From the NCBI RefSeq assembly GCF_030604785.1, contig NZ_JAUVVF010000006.1, forward strand, positions 1-64,000: a DNA stretch of 64,000 nt, read 5' to 3'. Below are positions 29,956-39,042 of this stretch, piece by piece. Position 1 is the stretch's first letter. Each line of letters opens with the position of its first letter. The translations under genes were made by a program, and so were the position numbers. The notes under the pieces were generated by a model that did no database searches, was not told where the DNA came from, and saw nothing but the letters and a program-made list of their open reading frames with translations. Source of the stretch: Paracoccus sp. (in: a-proteobacteria) (GTDB lineage: Bacteria > Pseudomonadota > Alphaproteobacteria > Rhodobacterales > Rhodobacteraceae).

Positions 29956-30468
29956 TCAGGATCTGGCGTTCAGGGTCTGGAACATGACCAGCGCATCGAC
30001 CGGCCCTTGATCGGGATGCATGAAGGCGCCCGGCAGGCGGCCCACGATGTCGAACCCGGCCTTCTGCCACAGATGCACCGCGTCGGCATTGGTCGAGACG
30101 ACGAAATTGAACTGCATCGCGCGGAAGCCCTGCCCGGCGGCCCAGTCCTTCGCATGTTCGACCAGCGCCCGGGCAATGCCGCGCCCGCGTGCCGCCGGGG
30201 CGGTCGCGAACGAGGCGTTGGCAACATGCGCCCCGCCGCCCGCGCGGTTGCGCCCGACATGACTGGTGCCCAGCACGGCGCCGTCAGCCTCGGCCACAAA
30301 GGCGGTGAAGGGCTCGGCGAACCAATCCGCGATCGCCTCGTCCCGGGTGACGTCGCGGGGCATGCAATAGGTCTGGCCCGCCCGGTAGACGGGTTCGAGG
30401 ATGGACCAGATCGCGTCGTGATCGTCAGGGGTGGCGGGGCGGATGATCGCCCCGCTGGCCGTTGTCAT
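29956..30468 (-). CDS. GNAT-family N-acetyltransferase
   Basis: A 170-residue acetyltransferase with the acetyl-CoA loop PAARGRGIARALVEHAKDW and the following QFNFVVSTNADAVHLWQKAGF region of the GNAT fold. The substrate is unknown. Its ATG overlaps the stop of the ClpP-like gene (ATGA), and fghA begins 12 bases downstream, so it is translated within the clpP-GNAT-fghA unit. Confidence 0.88.
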   Translation of the reverse strand: MTTASGAIIRPATPDDHDAIWSILEPVYRAGQTYCMPRDVTRDEAIADWFAEPFTAFVAEADGAVLGTSHVGRNRAGGGAHVANASFATAPAARGRGIARALVEHAKDWAAGQGFRAMQFNFVVSTNADAVHLWQKAGFDIVGRLPGAFMHPDQGPVDALVMFQTLNARS

Positions 30469-31103
30469 TTCAGGTCGTCCACGCTGTGGATGACGCGGCC
30501 CAGCAGGCCGTAATCCAGCGCCTCGGCCGTGTTCAGCCAGAAGTCGCGCTGCGTGTCCTTCTCGATCCGCTCGACCGGCTGGCCGGTCGCCTCGGCGAAG
30601 ATCTGGTTCAGGCGGTCCCGCATCAGGCGCACCTGTTCGGCCTGGATCATCATGTCCGACGAAGTGCCGCCGATCCCGCCCGAGGGCTGGTGGATCAGAA
30701 AGCGCGTGTTCGGCAGGCAGAAGCGGTTTTCCTTTTTCGCGGCCACGAAGATCAGCGCGCCCGCGCTGGCGACCCAGCCCGAACCGATGGTGCGGACGGT
30801 GGGGCGGATGAACTTGATCACGTCATGGATCATGTCGCCCGATTCCACATGCCCGCCGGGCGAGGAAATCAGCATGTTGATCGGATCGTCGCTGTCCTCG
30901 GCCAGCGCCAGAAGATGCGCGACGGTGCGCTGCGCCAGCTTGTCGTTGATCGGGCCGGCAACGATCACCGTGCGCGACTTGAAATAGAGCTTGGCGATCT
31001 TGTCACCCTCGGGCAGGCCGAGGCCGCTATCCTTGTCGCCCTTGTGGCGGCGGTCGTCGTCTTCCTGATCGTCGTCGTCATCGTCCAGCCACTGATGGCG
31101 CAT
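30465..31103 (-). CDS. ClpP-family protease subunit with acidic N-terminal tail
   Basis: A 212-residue ClpP-like serine protease. The catalytic triad is intact: S113 in GWVASAGAL, H138 in FLIHQPSGG and D187 in DTQRDFW, with the same 25 and 49 residue spacings as E. coli ClpP. The canonical GMAASMG around the serine is replaced by GWVASAG, and residues 6-25 are an aspartate-rich tail, so it is a paralogue and not the main ClpP, which is usually next to clpX. AAGGAG precedes the ATG at 31101-31103. The partner ATPase is unknown. Confidence 0.87.
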   Translation of the reverse strand: MRHQWLDDDDDDQEDDDRRHKGDKDSGLGLPEGDKIAKLYFKSRTVIVAGPINDKLAQRTVAHLLALAEDSDDPINMLISSPGGHVESGDMIHDVIKFIRPTVRTIGSGWVASAGALIFVAAKKENRFCLPNTRFLIHQPSGGIGGTSSDMMIQAEQVRLMRDRLNQIFAEATGQPVERIEKDTQRDFWLNTAEALDYGLLGRVIHSVDDLK

Positions 31104-31132
31104 CGGCCTGCTCCTTCGTTCGTTCTTGCGGC

Positions 31133-31159
31133 GACGGCGGCGCACGCAGCGCCGCCGTC
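31133..31159. other. GC-rich hairpin between flhA and the ClpP-like gene
   Basis: An 11-base perfect stem (31133-31143 with 31149-31159, loop of 5). On the minus strand, the direction of flhA, no T tract follows; on the plus strand CCTTTT follows but there is no plus-strand gene. It may attenuate read-through from flhA or shape the leader of the ClpP-like mRNA. Confidence 0.55.
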
Positions 31160-31184
31160 CTTTTACCTAAGCAGAGGTGAAGGA

Positions 31185-32312
31185 TCAGTAAAGGACGACC
31201 GAGCGGATCGATTCACCGTGATGCATCAGGTCGAAGCCCTTGTTGATGTCCTCGAGCGGCATCGTGTGGGTGATCATCGGGTCGATCTCGATCTTGCCGT
31301 CCATATACCAGTCCACGATCCGCGGAACGTCGGTGCGTCCGCGCGCCCCGCCAAAGGCAGTGCCTTTCCAGACGCGGCCGGTGACCAGCTGGAAGGGGCG
31401 CGTGCTGATCTCGGCCCCCGCAGGCGCCACGCCGATGATGATCGACTGGCCCCAGCCCCGATGGGTGCATTCCAGCGCGTCGCGCATGACCTTGACATTG
31501 CCCGTCGCGTCAAAGCTGTAATCCGCGCCGCCGATCTGGTCGAAGGGCGTCTTGGTCAGGTTCACGATCTCCTGCACGACGTTCTCGACATTCTTCGGGT
31601 TGACGAAATGCGTCATGCCGAAATGTTCGGCCATCGGCTTCTTGTCGTCGTTCAGATCGACGCCGATGATCATGTCCGCGCCCGCCAGACGCAGGCCCTG
31701 GATCACGTTCAGCCCGATCCCGCCCAGACCGAAGACGACCGCCTTGGCGCCGATTTCCACCTTGGCGGTGTTGATCACGGCGCCGATCCCGGTCGTCACG
31801 CCGCAACCGATATAGCAGATCTTGTCGAAGGGCGCATCCTCGCGGACCTTCGCCAAGGCAATCTCGGGCAGGACGGTGTAGTTCGAGAAGGTCGAGCAGC
31901 CCATGTAGTGGTGGATCGGCGTGCCATCCAGCATGGAAAAGCGGCTGGTTCCGTCGGGCATCAGCCCCTGCCCCTGCGTCGCGCGGATCGCGGTGCAGAG
32001 GTTCGTCTTGCCCGACAGGCAGGACGCGCATTGCCGGCATTCGGGCGTGTAGAGCGGGATGACGTGATCACCAGGCTTGACCGAGGTGACGCCCGGGCCG
32101 ACCTCGACCACGACGCCCGCGCCTTCATGGCCGAGGATCGCGGGAAAGATCCCCTCGGGATCAGCGCCCGAGCGGGTGAATTCGTCGGTGTGGCAGATGC
32201 CGGTGGCCTTGATCTCGACCATCACCTCGCCGGCTTTCGGGCCTTCGAGGTTGACCTCCATCACTTCCAGGGGCTTGCCGGCCTCGACGGCCACGGCGGC
32301 ACGGGTTCTCAT
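31185..32312 (-). CDS. flhA: S-(hydroxymethyl)glutathione dehydrogenase (class III alcohol dehydrogenase)
   Basis: A 375-residue zinc-dependent NAD enzyme that oxidises the formaldehyde-glutathione adduct; from memory it is nearly identical in the first 100 residues to Paracoccus denitrificans FlhA. Catalytic zinc ligands lie in GICHTDEF and [14 protein letters not shown]; the structural zinc cysteines are in [31 protein letters not shown] binds NAD. I chose the second ATG (MRTRAAV) because GGAG is 9 bases from it but touches the first ATG. It acts before FghA and protects against formaldehyde. Confidence 0.97.
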   Translation of the reverse strand: MRTRAAVAVEAGKPLEVMEVNLEGPKAGEVMVEIKATGICHTDEFTRSGADPEGIFPAILGHEGAGVVVEVGPGVTSVKPGDHVIPLYTPECRQCASCLSGKTNLCTAIRATQGQGLMPDGTSRFSMLDGTPIHHYMGCSTFSNYTVLPEIALAKVREDAPFDKICYIGCGVTTGIGAVINTAKVEIGAKAVVFGLGGIGLNVIQGLRLAGADMIIGVDLNDDKKPMAEHFGMTHFVNPKNVENVVQEIVNLTKTPFDQIGGADYSFDATGNVKVMRDALECTHRGWGQSIIIGVAPAGAEISTRPFQLVTGRVWKGTAFGGARGRTDVPRIVDWYMDGKIEIDPMITHTMPLEDINKGFDLMHHGESIRSVVLY

Positions 32313-32437
32313 CTTCTGCATCTCCTCTGGCGTGTCCCGCGACAGGTGTCCGCCGCGGGCTGTGGCGACAGGGTTGCCGCCACGGCCGGGATCTGCAAGT
32401 CGGAATAAGGTTGTAGCGCCGCCGGGCCGCTGCCGGA

Positions 32438-32968
32438 TCAGGATGCGGGGGTCGAGGAGACGCCGACCTTGGCCGGACGCAGCAGCCGGTCATGCAGGCG
32501 GAAGCCGTTATCCATCACCTGGATGATCTGGCCCGCCACGGTGCCGGGAACGGGCGCCTCGAACATGGCCTCGTGCCAGGTCGGGTCGAATTTCTCGCCG
32601 GTGGCGGGGCGGATGACGGTGATGCCGTGCTTGGCGAAGACGTTGTCCAGCTCGCGCAGGGTCAGTTCCACCCCTTCGATCAGCGCGGCGGCGGCGGCGC
32701 GCTGTTCGTCGCCTGCCGCATCCAGCGCGCGTGTCAGCGCGTCATGCACGGGCAGCAGGTCGCGGGCCAGGCGCGAGCCGCCATATTGCTCGGCGTCGCG
32801 GCGATCCTTGTCGGCGCGCTTGCGGGCGTTTTCGGCATCGGCCAAGGCGCGCATGAACTTGTCGCGCAGCTCGTCGCGTTCGGCTGACAGCCGCGCGATC
32901 TCGTCTGCGGGATCGGCCAGCGGATCGGCCAGGGTTTCGTCCAGAGGCTGCTCGTTCTGCTCGGTCAT
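32438..32968 (-). CDS. grpE: Nucleotide exchange factor GrpE
   Basis: A 176-residue cochaperone that releases ADP from DnaK. A long acidic helix ([25 protein letters not shown] split over about residues 27-55) leads to the C-terminal beta domain with [22 protein letters not shown] and the final [14 protein letters not shown], both diagnostic. The start is set at MTEQNEQ, 11 bases after AAGGA; two ATGs just upstream overlap the hrcA stop (ATGATGA) and are possible. It is coupled to hrcA, the usual heat-shock pair. Confidence 0.95.
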   Translation of the reverse strand: MTEQNEQPLDETLADPLADPADEIARLSAERDELRDKFMRALADAENARKRADKDRRDAEQYGGSRLARDLLPVHDALTRALDAAGDEQRAAAAALIEGVELTLRELDNVFAKHGITVIRPATGEKFDPTWHEAMFEAPVPGTVAGQIIQVMDNGFRLHDRLLRPAKVGVSSTPAS

Positions 32969-32976
32969 GGTCTTCA

Positions 32977-34032
32977 TCATCCTTTCCGGCCGGACAGAAC
33001 CCGCCCGACCAGTTGCGCGGTATAATCGACGATCGGCACGATCCGGCCGTAATTCAGCCGCGTCGGGCCGATCACGCCAACCGCGCCTACGATCTTTCGG
33101 TCGGCATTCATATAGGGGGAAACGACCAGAGCGGAACCCGAAAGTGAAAAAAGCTTGTTTTCCGAGCCGATGAAAATGCGCACGCCGTCGCCCTGTTCGG
33201 CCAGTTCCAGAAATTCCACGATGTCGCGCTTGCGTTCCAGATCGTCGAACAGGATCCGCACCCGGTCCAGATCGGCGATCTCGCTGGCCAGCAGGTTGGA
33301 CCGCCCCCGCACGATCAGCCGGGGATCGCTGCTTTCCTGCCCCCAGAGCGCGATGCCGGATTCGACCAGCTCGGCGGCCATCACGTCCAGCTCGGCCCGC
33401 CGCGCGGCGATCTGGTGGGCGATATGCGCGCGCAGTTCGGACAGGGTGCGCCCCTCGGCCATGGCGTTGAGGAAATTACCCGCCTCGCGCATCGAGGACG
33501 GCGTCTGCCCGGGGGGCGGGGTGAAGATACGGTTCTCGACATGGCCATCGGCGAAGACCAGCACCACAAGCGCACGGTCTGCGCCAAGGCTGACGAATTC
33601 GATATGCCGGATCGGCGCCTCGCGCTTGGGCATCAGCACCAGCGAGGCCCCGCGCGTGATCGTGCTGAGCGCGGTGCTGACCCGGTCCAGAAGCACATTC
33701 GTATCAGGATCGTCATTGCCGAGCGTCTGGTCGATGGCCGCGCGGTCCTGCGGATCGACGGCGTCGACCTCCATCATCCCGTCCACGAAGAGCCGCAGCC
33801 CCAGCTGCGAGGGCAGCCGCCCGGCCGAGACATGCGGGCTGTCCAGAAGGCCCAGATATTCCAGATCCTGCATGACGTTGCGCACGGTCGCGGCGCTGAG
33901 CCTTTCGGACAGGGCGCGCGTCAGGGTGCGCGAGCCGACCGGCTCGCCCGTTTCCAGATAGGATTCGACGACCCGGCGAAACACCTCGCGGGACCGTTCG
34001 TTCAGTTCATCCAGCAGCGATTCCTGGCTCAT
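32977..34032 (-). CDS. hrcA: Heat-inducible transcriptional repressor HrcA
   Basis: A 351-residue repressor of CIRCE-controlled heat-shock genes. The winged helix at the N-terminus contains GEPVGSRTLTRALSERLSAATVRNVMQDLEYLGLL; the GAF-like middle and YMNADRKIVGAVGVIGPTRLNYGRIVPIVDY at the end are typical. The ATG at 34030-34032 (MSQESLL) has ACAGGG before it; longer readings would run into the divergent rph gene. No CIRCE element was seen in this window, so its targets, such as groESL, are elsewhere. Confidence 0.95.
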   Translation of the reverse strand: MSQESLLDELNERSREVFRRVVESYLETGEPVGSRTLTRALSERLSAATVRNVMQDLEYLGLLDSPHVSAGRLPSQLGLRLFVDGMMEVDAVDPQDRAAIDQTLGNDDPDTNVLLDRVSTALSTITRGASLVLMPKREAPIRHIEFVSLGADRALVVLVFADGHVENRIFTPPPGQTPSSMREAGNFLNAMAEGRTLSELRAHIAHQIAARRAELDVMAAELVESGIALWGQESSDPRLIVRGRSNLLASEIADLDRVRILFDDLERKRDIVEFLELAEQGDGVRIFIGSENKLFSLSGSALVVSPYMNADRKIVGAVGVIGPTRLNYGRIVPIVDYTAQLVGRVLSGRKG

Positions 34033-34064
34033 GGGCCCTGTCTTGTGATCCCCGACGGGGTTGC

Positions 34065-34103
34065 GTGAAGGTGCCCTCGGGCGGTATGGGCAGGCAGCTT
34101 CAC
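34065..34103. other. Inverted repeat between divergent hrcA and rph
   Basis: GTGAAG-G-TGCC (34065-34075) pairs with GGCA-G-CTTCAC (34093-34103), ten pairs with one G-G mismatch. It falls in the 85-base gap and overlaps the candidate hrcA promoter. It could be an operator or an RNA hairpin in the rph leader. Confidence 0.4.
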
Positions 34104-34109
34104 GAAAAG
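34084..34109 (-). promoter_or_regulatory. Candidate heat-shock promoter of hrcA-grpE
   Basis: Read on the minus strand, CTTTTCG (34109-34103), 12 bases, then CCCATAC (34090-34084) resembles a sigma-32 promoter (CTTGAAA and CCCATNT-like boxes). It lies about 50 bases before hrcA. The match is partial. Confidence 0.4.
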
Positions 34110-34117
34110 GATGAATC

Positions 34118-34831
34118 ATGCGCCCTTCAGGCCGGAATCTAAGCCAAATGCGTCCGATTTCAATTGAAACCGGGGTCATGCGGCATGCAGAGGGCTCTTG
34201 CCTGATCCGCTGCGGCGACACGCATGTCCTGTGCACCGCCTCGATCGAGGACAGCACGCCGCGTTTCCTGAAAGGCACCGGCCTTGGCTGGGTCACCGCA
34301 GAATACGGGATGCTGCCTCGCGCGACGAATACCCGCAACCGCCGCGAGGCCGCGACCGGTAAGCAATCGGGGCGGACGCAGGAAATTCAACGGCTTATCG
34401 GGCGCAGCCTGCGCGCGGGGATCGACCGTAGCGCGCTTGGCGAGCGTCAGATCACGGTGGATTGCGACGTGATCCAGGCCGATGGCGGGACGCGCTGCGC
34501 CTCGATCACCGGGGGCTGGGTGGCGCTGCGCCTGGCGGTGAACAAACTGCTGAAGGCCGGCGCGATCACCAGCGACCCGATCCTGGATCACGTGGCGGCC
34601 GTCAGCTGCGGCATCTATGCGGGCCAGCCGGTTCTGGATCTGGACTATGCCGAGGACAGCGAGGCCGGGACCGACGGCAATTTCGTGCTGACGGGCGCGG
34701 GTCGCCTGATCGAGGTGCAGATGTCGGCCGAGGGCGCGACCTTTTCGCGCGACCAGATGGCGCAGCTTCTGGACATGGCCGAGGCCGGGATGGCCGATCT
34801 GGTCGCAGCCCAGAAGGCGGCGCTGGCATGA
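34118..34831 (+). CDS. rph: Ribonuclease PH
   Basis: A 237-residue phosphorolytic 3' to 5' exoribonuclease that trims tRNA precursors. Family motifs: [19 protein letters not shown] at the N-terminus, [42 protein letters not shown] with the phosphate-binding arginines, and [17 protein letters not shown] near the active site. Length is standard. AAGGATGAATC precedes the ATG. It heads a tightly overlapping operon with rdgB, ridA, hemW and a DUF454 gene. Confidence 0.97.
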   Translation: MRPSGRNLSQMRPISIETGVMRHAEGSCLIRCGDTHVLCTASIEDSTPRFLKGTGLGWVTAEYGMLPRATNTRNRREAATGKQSGRTQEIQRLIGRSLRAGIDRSALGERQITVDCDVIQADGGTRCASITGGWVALRLAVNKLLKAGAITSDPILDHVAAVSCGIYAGQPVLDLDYAEDSEAGTDGNFVLTGAGRLIEVQMSAEGATFSRDQMAQLLDMAEAGMADLVAAQKAALA

Positions 34832-35436
34832 GGGCCTTCACCGAAAAGCGCCTGCTGGTCGCCACGCATAATGCGGGCAAGCTGGCCGAGATGCGGGCGC
34901 TTTTCGCCCCCTACGGCGTCGAGGTAACGGGCGCCGCCGAGGCCGGTCTGGCCGAGCCTGCCGAGACAGAGGAAAGCTTTGTCGGCAATGCCCGCATCAA
35001 GGCGCGCGCCGCCGTCGAGGCGACCGGCCTTCCGGTTCTGGCCGATGACAGCGGGATTTCGGTCGATGCGCTGGACGGCGCGCCGGGCGTACACACAGCC
35101 GACTGGGCCGAGACCGGCTCGGGCCGCGATTTCCGCATGGCGATGGAGCGCACCTGGAATGCGATCCAGGCGACGGGCAAGCCCGCCCCCTTTGCCGCGC
35201 AGTTCCGCTGCACCTTGGTCCTGATGTGGCCGGACGGGCATGACGAGGTGTTCGAGGGCGTTCTGCCGGGTCAGGTCGTCTGGCCTCCGCGCGGGGCCGA
35301 GGGGCATGGCTATGACCCGATCTTCATGCCTGACGGCCATGACATCACCCTGGGCGTGATGCCGGCCGATCTGAAGAACAGCCTGAGCCACCGCGCGCTG
35401 GCGGTCGAAAAGATGATCGGGGCCGTCCTTGCATAG
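34828..35436 (+). CDS. rdgB: XTP/dITP diphosphatase (RdgB/HAM1)
   Basis: A 202-residue pyrophosphatase that removes the non-canonical nucleotides XTP, ITP and dITP from the pool. [18 protein letters not shown] is the substrate-binding N-terminus, [23 protein letters not shown] carries the catalytic acidic residues, and [12 protein letters not shown] plus [10 protein letters not shown] complete the family pattern. The ATG overlaps the rph stop (ATGA). Confidence 0.96.
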   Translation: MRAFTEKRLLVATHNAGKLAEMRALFAPYGVEVTGAAEAGLAEPAETEESFVGNARIKARAAVEATGLPVLADDSGISVDALDGAPGVHTADWAETGSGRDFRMAMERTWNAIQATGKPAPFAAQFRCTLVLMWPDGHDEVFEGVLPGQVVWPPRGAEGHGYDPIFMPDGHDITLGVMPADLKNSLSHRALAVEKMIGAVLA

Positions 35437-35803
35437 GATCACCACCGGATCGCCCTTCGAGGAGGCGTTGGCCTATAGCCGGGCAATCGTTCGGGGCGAC
35501 TGGTGCTTTGTCTCTGGCGTGACGGGCTACGATTATGCCCGCATGGCCATGCCCGAGGACGCGCTGGATCAGGCGCGGAACTGCTTCACCACGATCTTCG
35601 CCGTGCTGGCCGAGGCCGGTTTCACACCGGGCGACATCGTGCGCGTGCAATACACGATCACCGATGCCGAACTGGTCGACCGAATCGCGCCCGCCCTGCG
35701 CGAGGCGTTGGGCGACGTGCGCCCCGCCGCCACGATGGTGGTGGCGGGGCTGATCCGACCCGAGATGAAGGTCGAGATCGAAGTGACGGCGTTTCGCGGA
35801 TGA
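35429..35803 (+). CDS. RidA-family protein
   Basis: A 124-residue member of the RidA/YjgF/UK114 family, whose founding members deaminate reactive enamine/imine intermediates. SPFEEALAYSRAIVRGDWCFVSGVTGYD and the C-terminal RPAATMVVAGLIRPEMKVEIEVTAF match; the arginine of the RPAATM region is the conserved carboxylate-binding one. The start is a rare TTG that overlaps rdgB by 8 bases, with GGGG upstream and no ATG near the family N-terminus. The stop overlaps hemW (ATGA). Confidence 0.88.
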   Translation: MHRITTGSPFEEALAYSRAIVRGDWCFVSGVTGYDYARMAMPEDALDQARNCFTTIFAVLAEAGFTPGDIVRVQYTITDAELVDRIAPALREALGDVRPAATMVVAGLIRPEMKVEIEVTAFRG

Positions 35804-36963
35804 TCGGGCAGGAGGATTGGCGGCATGGCGGCTTCGGGCTTTACGTCCATTGGCCCTTTTGCGCGGCCAAGTGCCCCTATTGCGATTTCAACAGCCATGT
35901 CTCGGCCTCGGTCGATCAGGCGCGGTGGGCGCGGGCGCTGGCCTCGGAGATCGCGCGTTTGGCCGAGGAATTGCCGGGCCGGCATCTGGACAGCATCTTC
36001 TTCGGCGGCGGCACGCCCTCGCTGATGCTGCCCGAGACCGTCGATCACGTCCTGCGCGCCGCCCGGGCCGCTTGGGGCTTTGCCAACCGCATCGAGATCA
36101 CGCTGGAGGCCAATCCGACCAGCGTGGAACGCGAGCGCTTTCGCGGCTTCGCCGAGGCGGGCGTGAACCGCGTCTCGATGGGAATACAGGCGCTGAACGA
36201 TGCCGATCTGCGCGCACTGGGCCGGATGCACGACGTCGCCGAGGCAAGAGCCGCTTTTGACGTGGCGCGCGACGTGTTCGAGCGGGTGAGCTTTGACCTG
36301 ATCTACGCGCGGCAAGGTCAGGATCGCGCCGCCTGGCGGGCCGAACTGCGCGAGGCATTGGCGATGGCGGCCGACCACCTTTCGCTTTACCAGCTTACGA
36401 TCGAACCCGGCACCGCCTTCGGCCGCCGCGCCGAGGCCGGGACGCTGCGCGGCCTGCCCGACGACGATCTGTCGGCGGACATGTATCATGACACGCAGGA
36501 GATCTGCGCGGCTGCAGGTCTGCCGGGATACGAGATCTCGAACCATGCCGCACCGGGCGGCGAGAGCCGTCACAACCTGATCTATTGGCGCCAGGGTGAT
36601 TGGGCCGCCGTCGGGCCGGGCGCGCATGGACGGATCACCCTGCCCCATGGCCGCCACGCGACCGAGGCGCATCTGACGCCGGGCGCCTGGCTCAACGCGG
36701 TTGAGACAACGGGCAGCGGCGAGTCCCTGCGCGAGCCGGTGCCAAGCGACGAACAGGCGACCGAATTGCTGCTGATGGGGCTAAGACTGGCCGAGGGGAT
36801 CAGCGAAAGCCGCCATGCACATCTGGCGGGCGCGTCGCTTCGGGCGGATGCGGTGGCGCGATTGCTGGATCTGGGCATGATCGAGCGCACCGGGGACCGT
36901 CTGCGTGTAACTGATGCGGGCCGCCCGGTGCTGAACGCGATCCTGCGCGAACTGGCGGTCTGA
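35800..36963 (+). CDS. hemW: Radical SAM heme chaperone HemW
   Basis: A 387-residue radical SAM protein. The cluster motif is C21-A-A-K-C25-P-Y-C28, continued by DFNSH, which distinguishes HemW from coproporphyrinogen dehydrogenase HemN. SIFFGGGTPSLM, ITLEANPTS and GVNRVSMGIQALND are the expected core motifs, and YEISNHAAPGGESRHNL YWR-type sequence lies in the second half. HemW binds heme for transfer to respiratory enzymes. The upstream start options inside ridA are not supported. Confidence 0.94.
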   Translation: MIGQEDWRHGGFGLYVHWPFCAAKCPYCDFNSHVSASVDQARWARALASEIARLAEELPGRHLDSIFFGGGTPSLMLPETVDHVLRAARAAWGFANRIEITLEANPTSVERERFRGFAEAGVNRVSMGIQALNDADLRALGRMHDVAEARAAFDVARDVFERVSFDLIYARQGQDRAAWRAELREALAMAADHLSLYQLTIEPGTAFGRRAEAGTLRGLPDDDLSADMYHDTQEICAAAGLPGYEISNHAAPGGESRHNLIYWRQGDWAAVGPGAHGRITLPHGRHATEAHLTPGAWLNAVETTGSGESLREPVPSDEQATELLLMGLRLAEGISESRHAHLAGASLRADAVARLLDLGMIERTGDRLRVTDAGRPVLNAILRELAV

Positions 36964-36964
36964 C

Positions 36965-37318
36965 ATGCGCCGCGTTTGGTTCGTCGTCGGCTGGATCTTC
37001 GTCGTGCTGGCGATCATCGGCACGGCGCTGCCGATCGTGCCGACAGTGCCGTTCCTGCTGGTCGCGGCATGGGCCTTTGCGCGGTCCTCGCCCCGCCTGA
37101 AACGGCGCATCCTGCGTCATCCGCGCTATGGCCCCCCCGTCCGGGCATGGCAGGAACGCGGCGTGGTCGGCCCTTGGGCCAAGGCCTGGGCGATCAGCGC
37201 GATGAGCAGCGGCGTGCTTCTGTCGTGGTGGCTGAACCTGCCCAAGGAAGCCGTGGCCATTCAGACTGTCGTCTGCCTGCTGGTCGCGCTGTTCCTTCTG
37301 ACGCGGCCTTCCCGCTAG
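36965..37318 (+). CDS. DUF454 (YbaN-type) inner-membrane protein
   Basis: A 117-residue membrane protein with N-terminal VWFVVGWIFVVLAIIGTALPIVPTVPF split across one helix and the conserved loop AWAFARSSPRLKRRILRHPRYGPPV, followed by two more helices. These features define DUF454/YbaN. The function is unknown. It begins one base after the hemW stop and ends the operon; the convergent parB stop is 39 bases away. Confidence 0.9.
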   Translation: MRRVWFVVGWIFVVLAIIGTALPIVPTVPFLLVAAWAFARSSPRLKRRILRHPRYGPPVRAWQERGVVGPWAKAWAISAMSSGVLLSWWLNLPKEAVAIQTVVCLLVALFLLTRPSR

Positions 37319-37357
37319 ATACGGTGTCTGCTTCGGCAGGAACCACAGGATAGGGTA

Positions 37358-38263
37358 TCAGTGACCGCCCAGAAGCTGGCAGAGCTTGTCCAGCTGATCG
37401 AGGTCCTTGTAGGTGATCACCACCTGCCCGCCATCGATGCCCGCGTGGCGGATCTGAACGCGCATGCGGAGATTGGCCGACAGATCGTCTTCGAGCGCGC
37501 GTGTGTCGCTGTCGCTTGTCTCGGCGGCAGCACCCTTCCGGGGACGCGCAGCATCAGGATTATCGCCTTGCGCGAGTTTGCGGACCATGTCTTCGGTTTC
37601 GCGCACCGAGAGACCCTTTTCGATCACCTTGCGGGCCAGTTGTTCAGGGTTTGCTGACGTGACGAGCGCGCGGGCATGCCCGGCCGTCAGACGCCCTTCC
37701 TTGACCAGCTCCTGAACGGGCTGCGGCAGGTTCAGCAGGCGCAGGAGGTTCGCAATATGACTGCGGCTCTTGTTCAGGGCCTCGGCCAAACGCTCTTGGG
37801 TGTGGCCGAAGCGCTCCATCAATTGCTTGAAGGACGCGGCTTCCTCGATCGCGTTGAGGTCGGCGCGCTGGATGTTCTCGATGATGGCGACTTCCAGCAT
37901 CTCGGTGTCCGAGAAGTCGCGGATGATGACCGGCAGTTCGTGAAGCTGCGCCATCTGCGCGGCGCGCCAGCGCCGCTCGCCTGCCACGATCTCGTAGAGA
38001 TCCTTGTCGCGCGGATGCGGCCGGACGATGAGCGGTTGCAGGACGCCCCTGCTGCGGAGCGAGGCCGCCAGTTCGTTCAGCGCCTCGGGGTCGAAACTGC
38101 GGCGCGGCTGGTTCGGGTTCGCGGTGATCTGCTCGATCGGCAGCGTGGCGCGATCGCGGGCCGGGCGATTTGCGGCCGGTTCGTCGGCCACAGAGATATC
38201 GGCCATAAGGGCGGAAAGGCCACGGCCCAGACCCCGCTTGATGGATTTGGGATCGGACATCAT
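37358..38263 (-). CDS. parB: Chromosome partitioning protein ParB
   Basis: A 301-residue CTP-dependent DNA clamp that loads at parS and spreads to organise the origin. IKRGLGRGLSALMADI is the N-terminal ParA-contacting peptide; GERRWRAAQMAQLHELPVIIRD is the CTP-binding box; RLAEALNKSRSHIANLLRLL is the parS-reading helix-turn-helix; GHARALVTS follows. The C-terminal dimer domain ends DQLDKLCQLLGGH. Its start overlaps the parA stop (ATGATG with GGAG upstream). Confidence 0.97.
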   Translation of the reverse strand: MMSDPKSIKRGLGRGLSALMADISVADEPAANRPARDRATLPIEQITANPNQPRRSFDPEALNELAASLRSRGVLQPLIVRPHPRDKDLYEIVAGERRWRAAQMAQLHELPVIIRDFSDTEMLEVAIIENIQRADLNAIEEAASFKQLMERFGHTQERLAEALNKSRSHIANLLRLLNLPQPVQELVKEGRLTAGHARALVTSANPEQLARKVIEKGLSVRETEDMVRKLAQGDNPDAARPRKGAAAETSDSDTRALEDDLSANLRMRVQIRHAGIDGGQVVITYKDLDQLDKLCQLLGGH

Positions 38264-39042
38264 GCAATCTCCGGCAGTTTGAGACGGGCGGCGAATTCGG
38301 CCGCAAGCTGGCGATAGGCAATGCTGCCCTTGGACAGCGGATCGTAATGGAGAACCGGCATGGCGTGGGACGGAGATTCCGACACGCGCACGTTTCGCGG
38401 GATCACGGTGGTATAGACAAGCTCGCCCAAGGTCGCGCGCGCATCGGCTTCGACCTGTTGCGACAGGTTGTTCCGGTTGTCCGACATGGTGAGCACGACG
38501 CCGTTGATCCGCAGCGCCGGATTGGCGCTGGCGCGGACTTCGCGCACTGTCGTCAGAAGCTGCGAGAGACCCTCGAGAGCATAGAATTCGGCTTGCAGCG
38601 GAACGAGGACCGCATGGGCGGCGACCATTGCGTTGACGGTCAGCAGACCAAGCGCAGGCGGACAGTCGATCAGGATGATCGCGTCGCTTGGGGCGCCGTT
38701 GAGAGCCTGAGGCAGAAGCCGTAGACGGTCGCTGCGCTGCGACAGCTGCGCATCGGCCGATGACAGGTCCGAGGTCGCGGGAACGATGGAGAGGCGCGGA
38801 AATGCGGTCTTGCAGAGACCGGCCTCGAGCGTCACGTCGCCGGTGAGCAAGTCGAAGGAGGACCGGTCGCGTTGCTCTAGTTCGATGCCCAGGCCGGTCG
38901 AGGCATTGCCTTGCGGATCCAGGTCGATGAGGATGACCTCATGCCCCATCTCCGACAAGGCGGCGCCCAGATTGATGGCAGTCGTGGTTTTGCCGACCCC
39001 GCCCTTCTGGTTTGCGATCGCCACGATGTGAGCATCAGGCAT
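38260..39042 (-). CDS. parA: Chromosome partitioning ATPase ParA
   Basis: A 260-residue deviant Walker ATPase that moves ParB-parS complexes. NQKGGVGKTTTAINLGAAL at residues 11-29 holds the deviant P-loop (KGGVGKT), LIDLDPQGNASTGLG is Walker A', and ILIDCPPALGLLTVNAM is Walker B. The short N-terminus classes it as chromosomal (type Ib-like Soj). It overlaps rsmG upstream by 8 bases and parB downstream by 4. Confidence 0.98.
   Translation of the reverse strand: MPDAHIVAIANQKGGVGKTTTAINLGAALSEMGHEVILIDLDPQGNASTGLGIELEQRDRSSFDLLTGDVTLEAGLCKTAFPRLSIVPATSDLSSADAQLSQRSDRLRLLPQALNGAPSDAIILIDCPPALGLLTVNAMVAAHAVLVPLQAEFYALEGLSQLLTTVREVRASANPALRINGVVLTMSDNRNNLSQQVEADARATLGELVYTTVIPRNVRVSESPSHAMPVLHYDPLSKGSIAYRQLAAEFAARLKLPEIA

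Noticed and set aside
30462..32408. Long plus-strand frame opposite clpP-like and flhA genes
   Set aside because: FlhA and the ClpP paralogue are unmistakable on the minus strand; the opposite frame has no recognisable domain.
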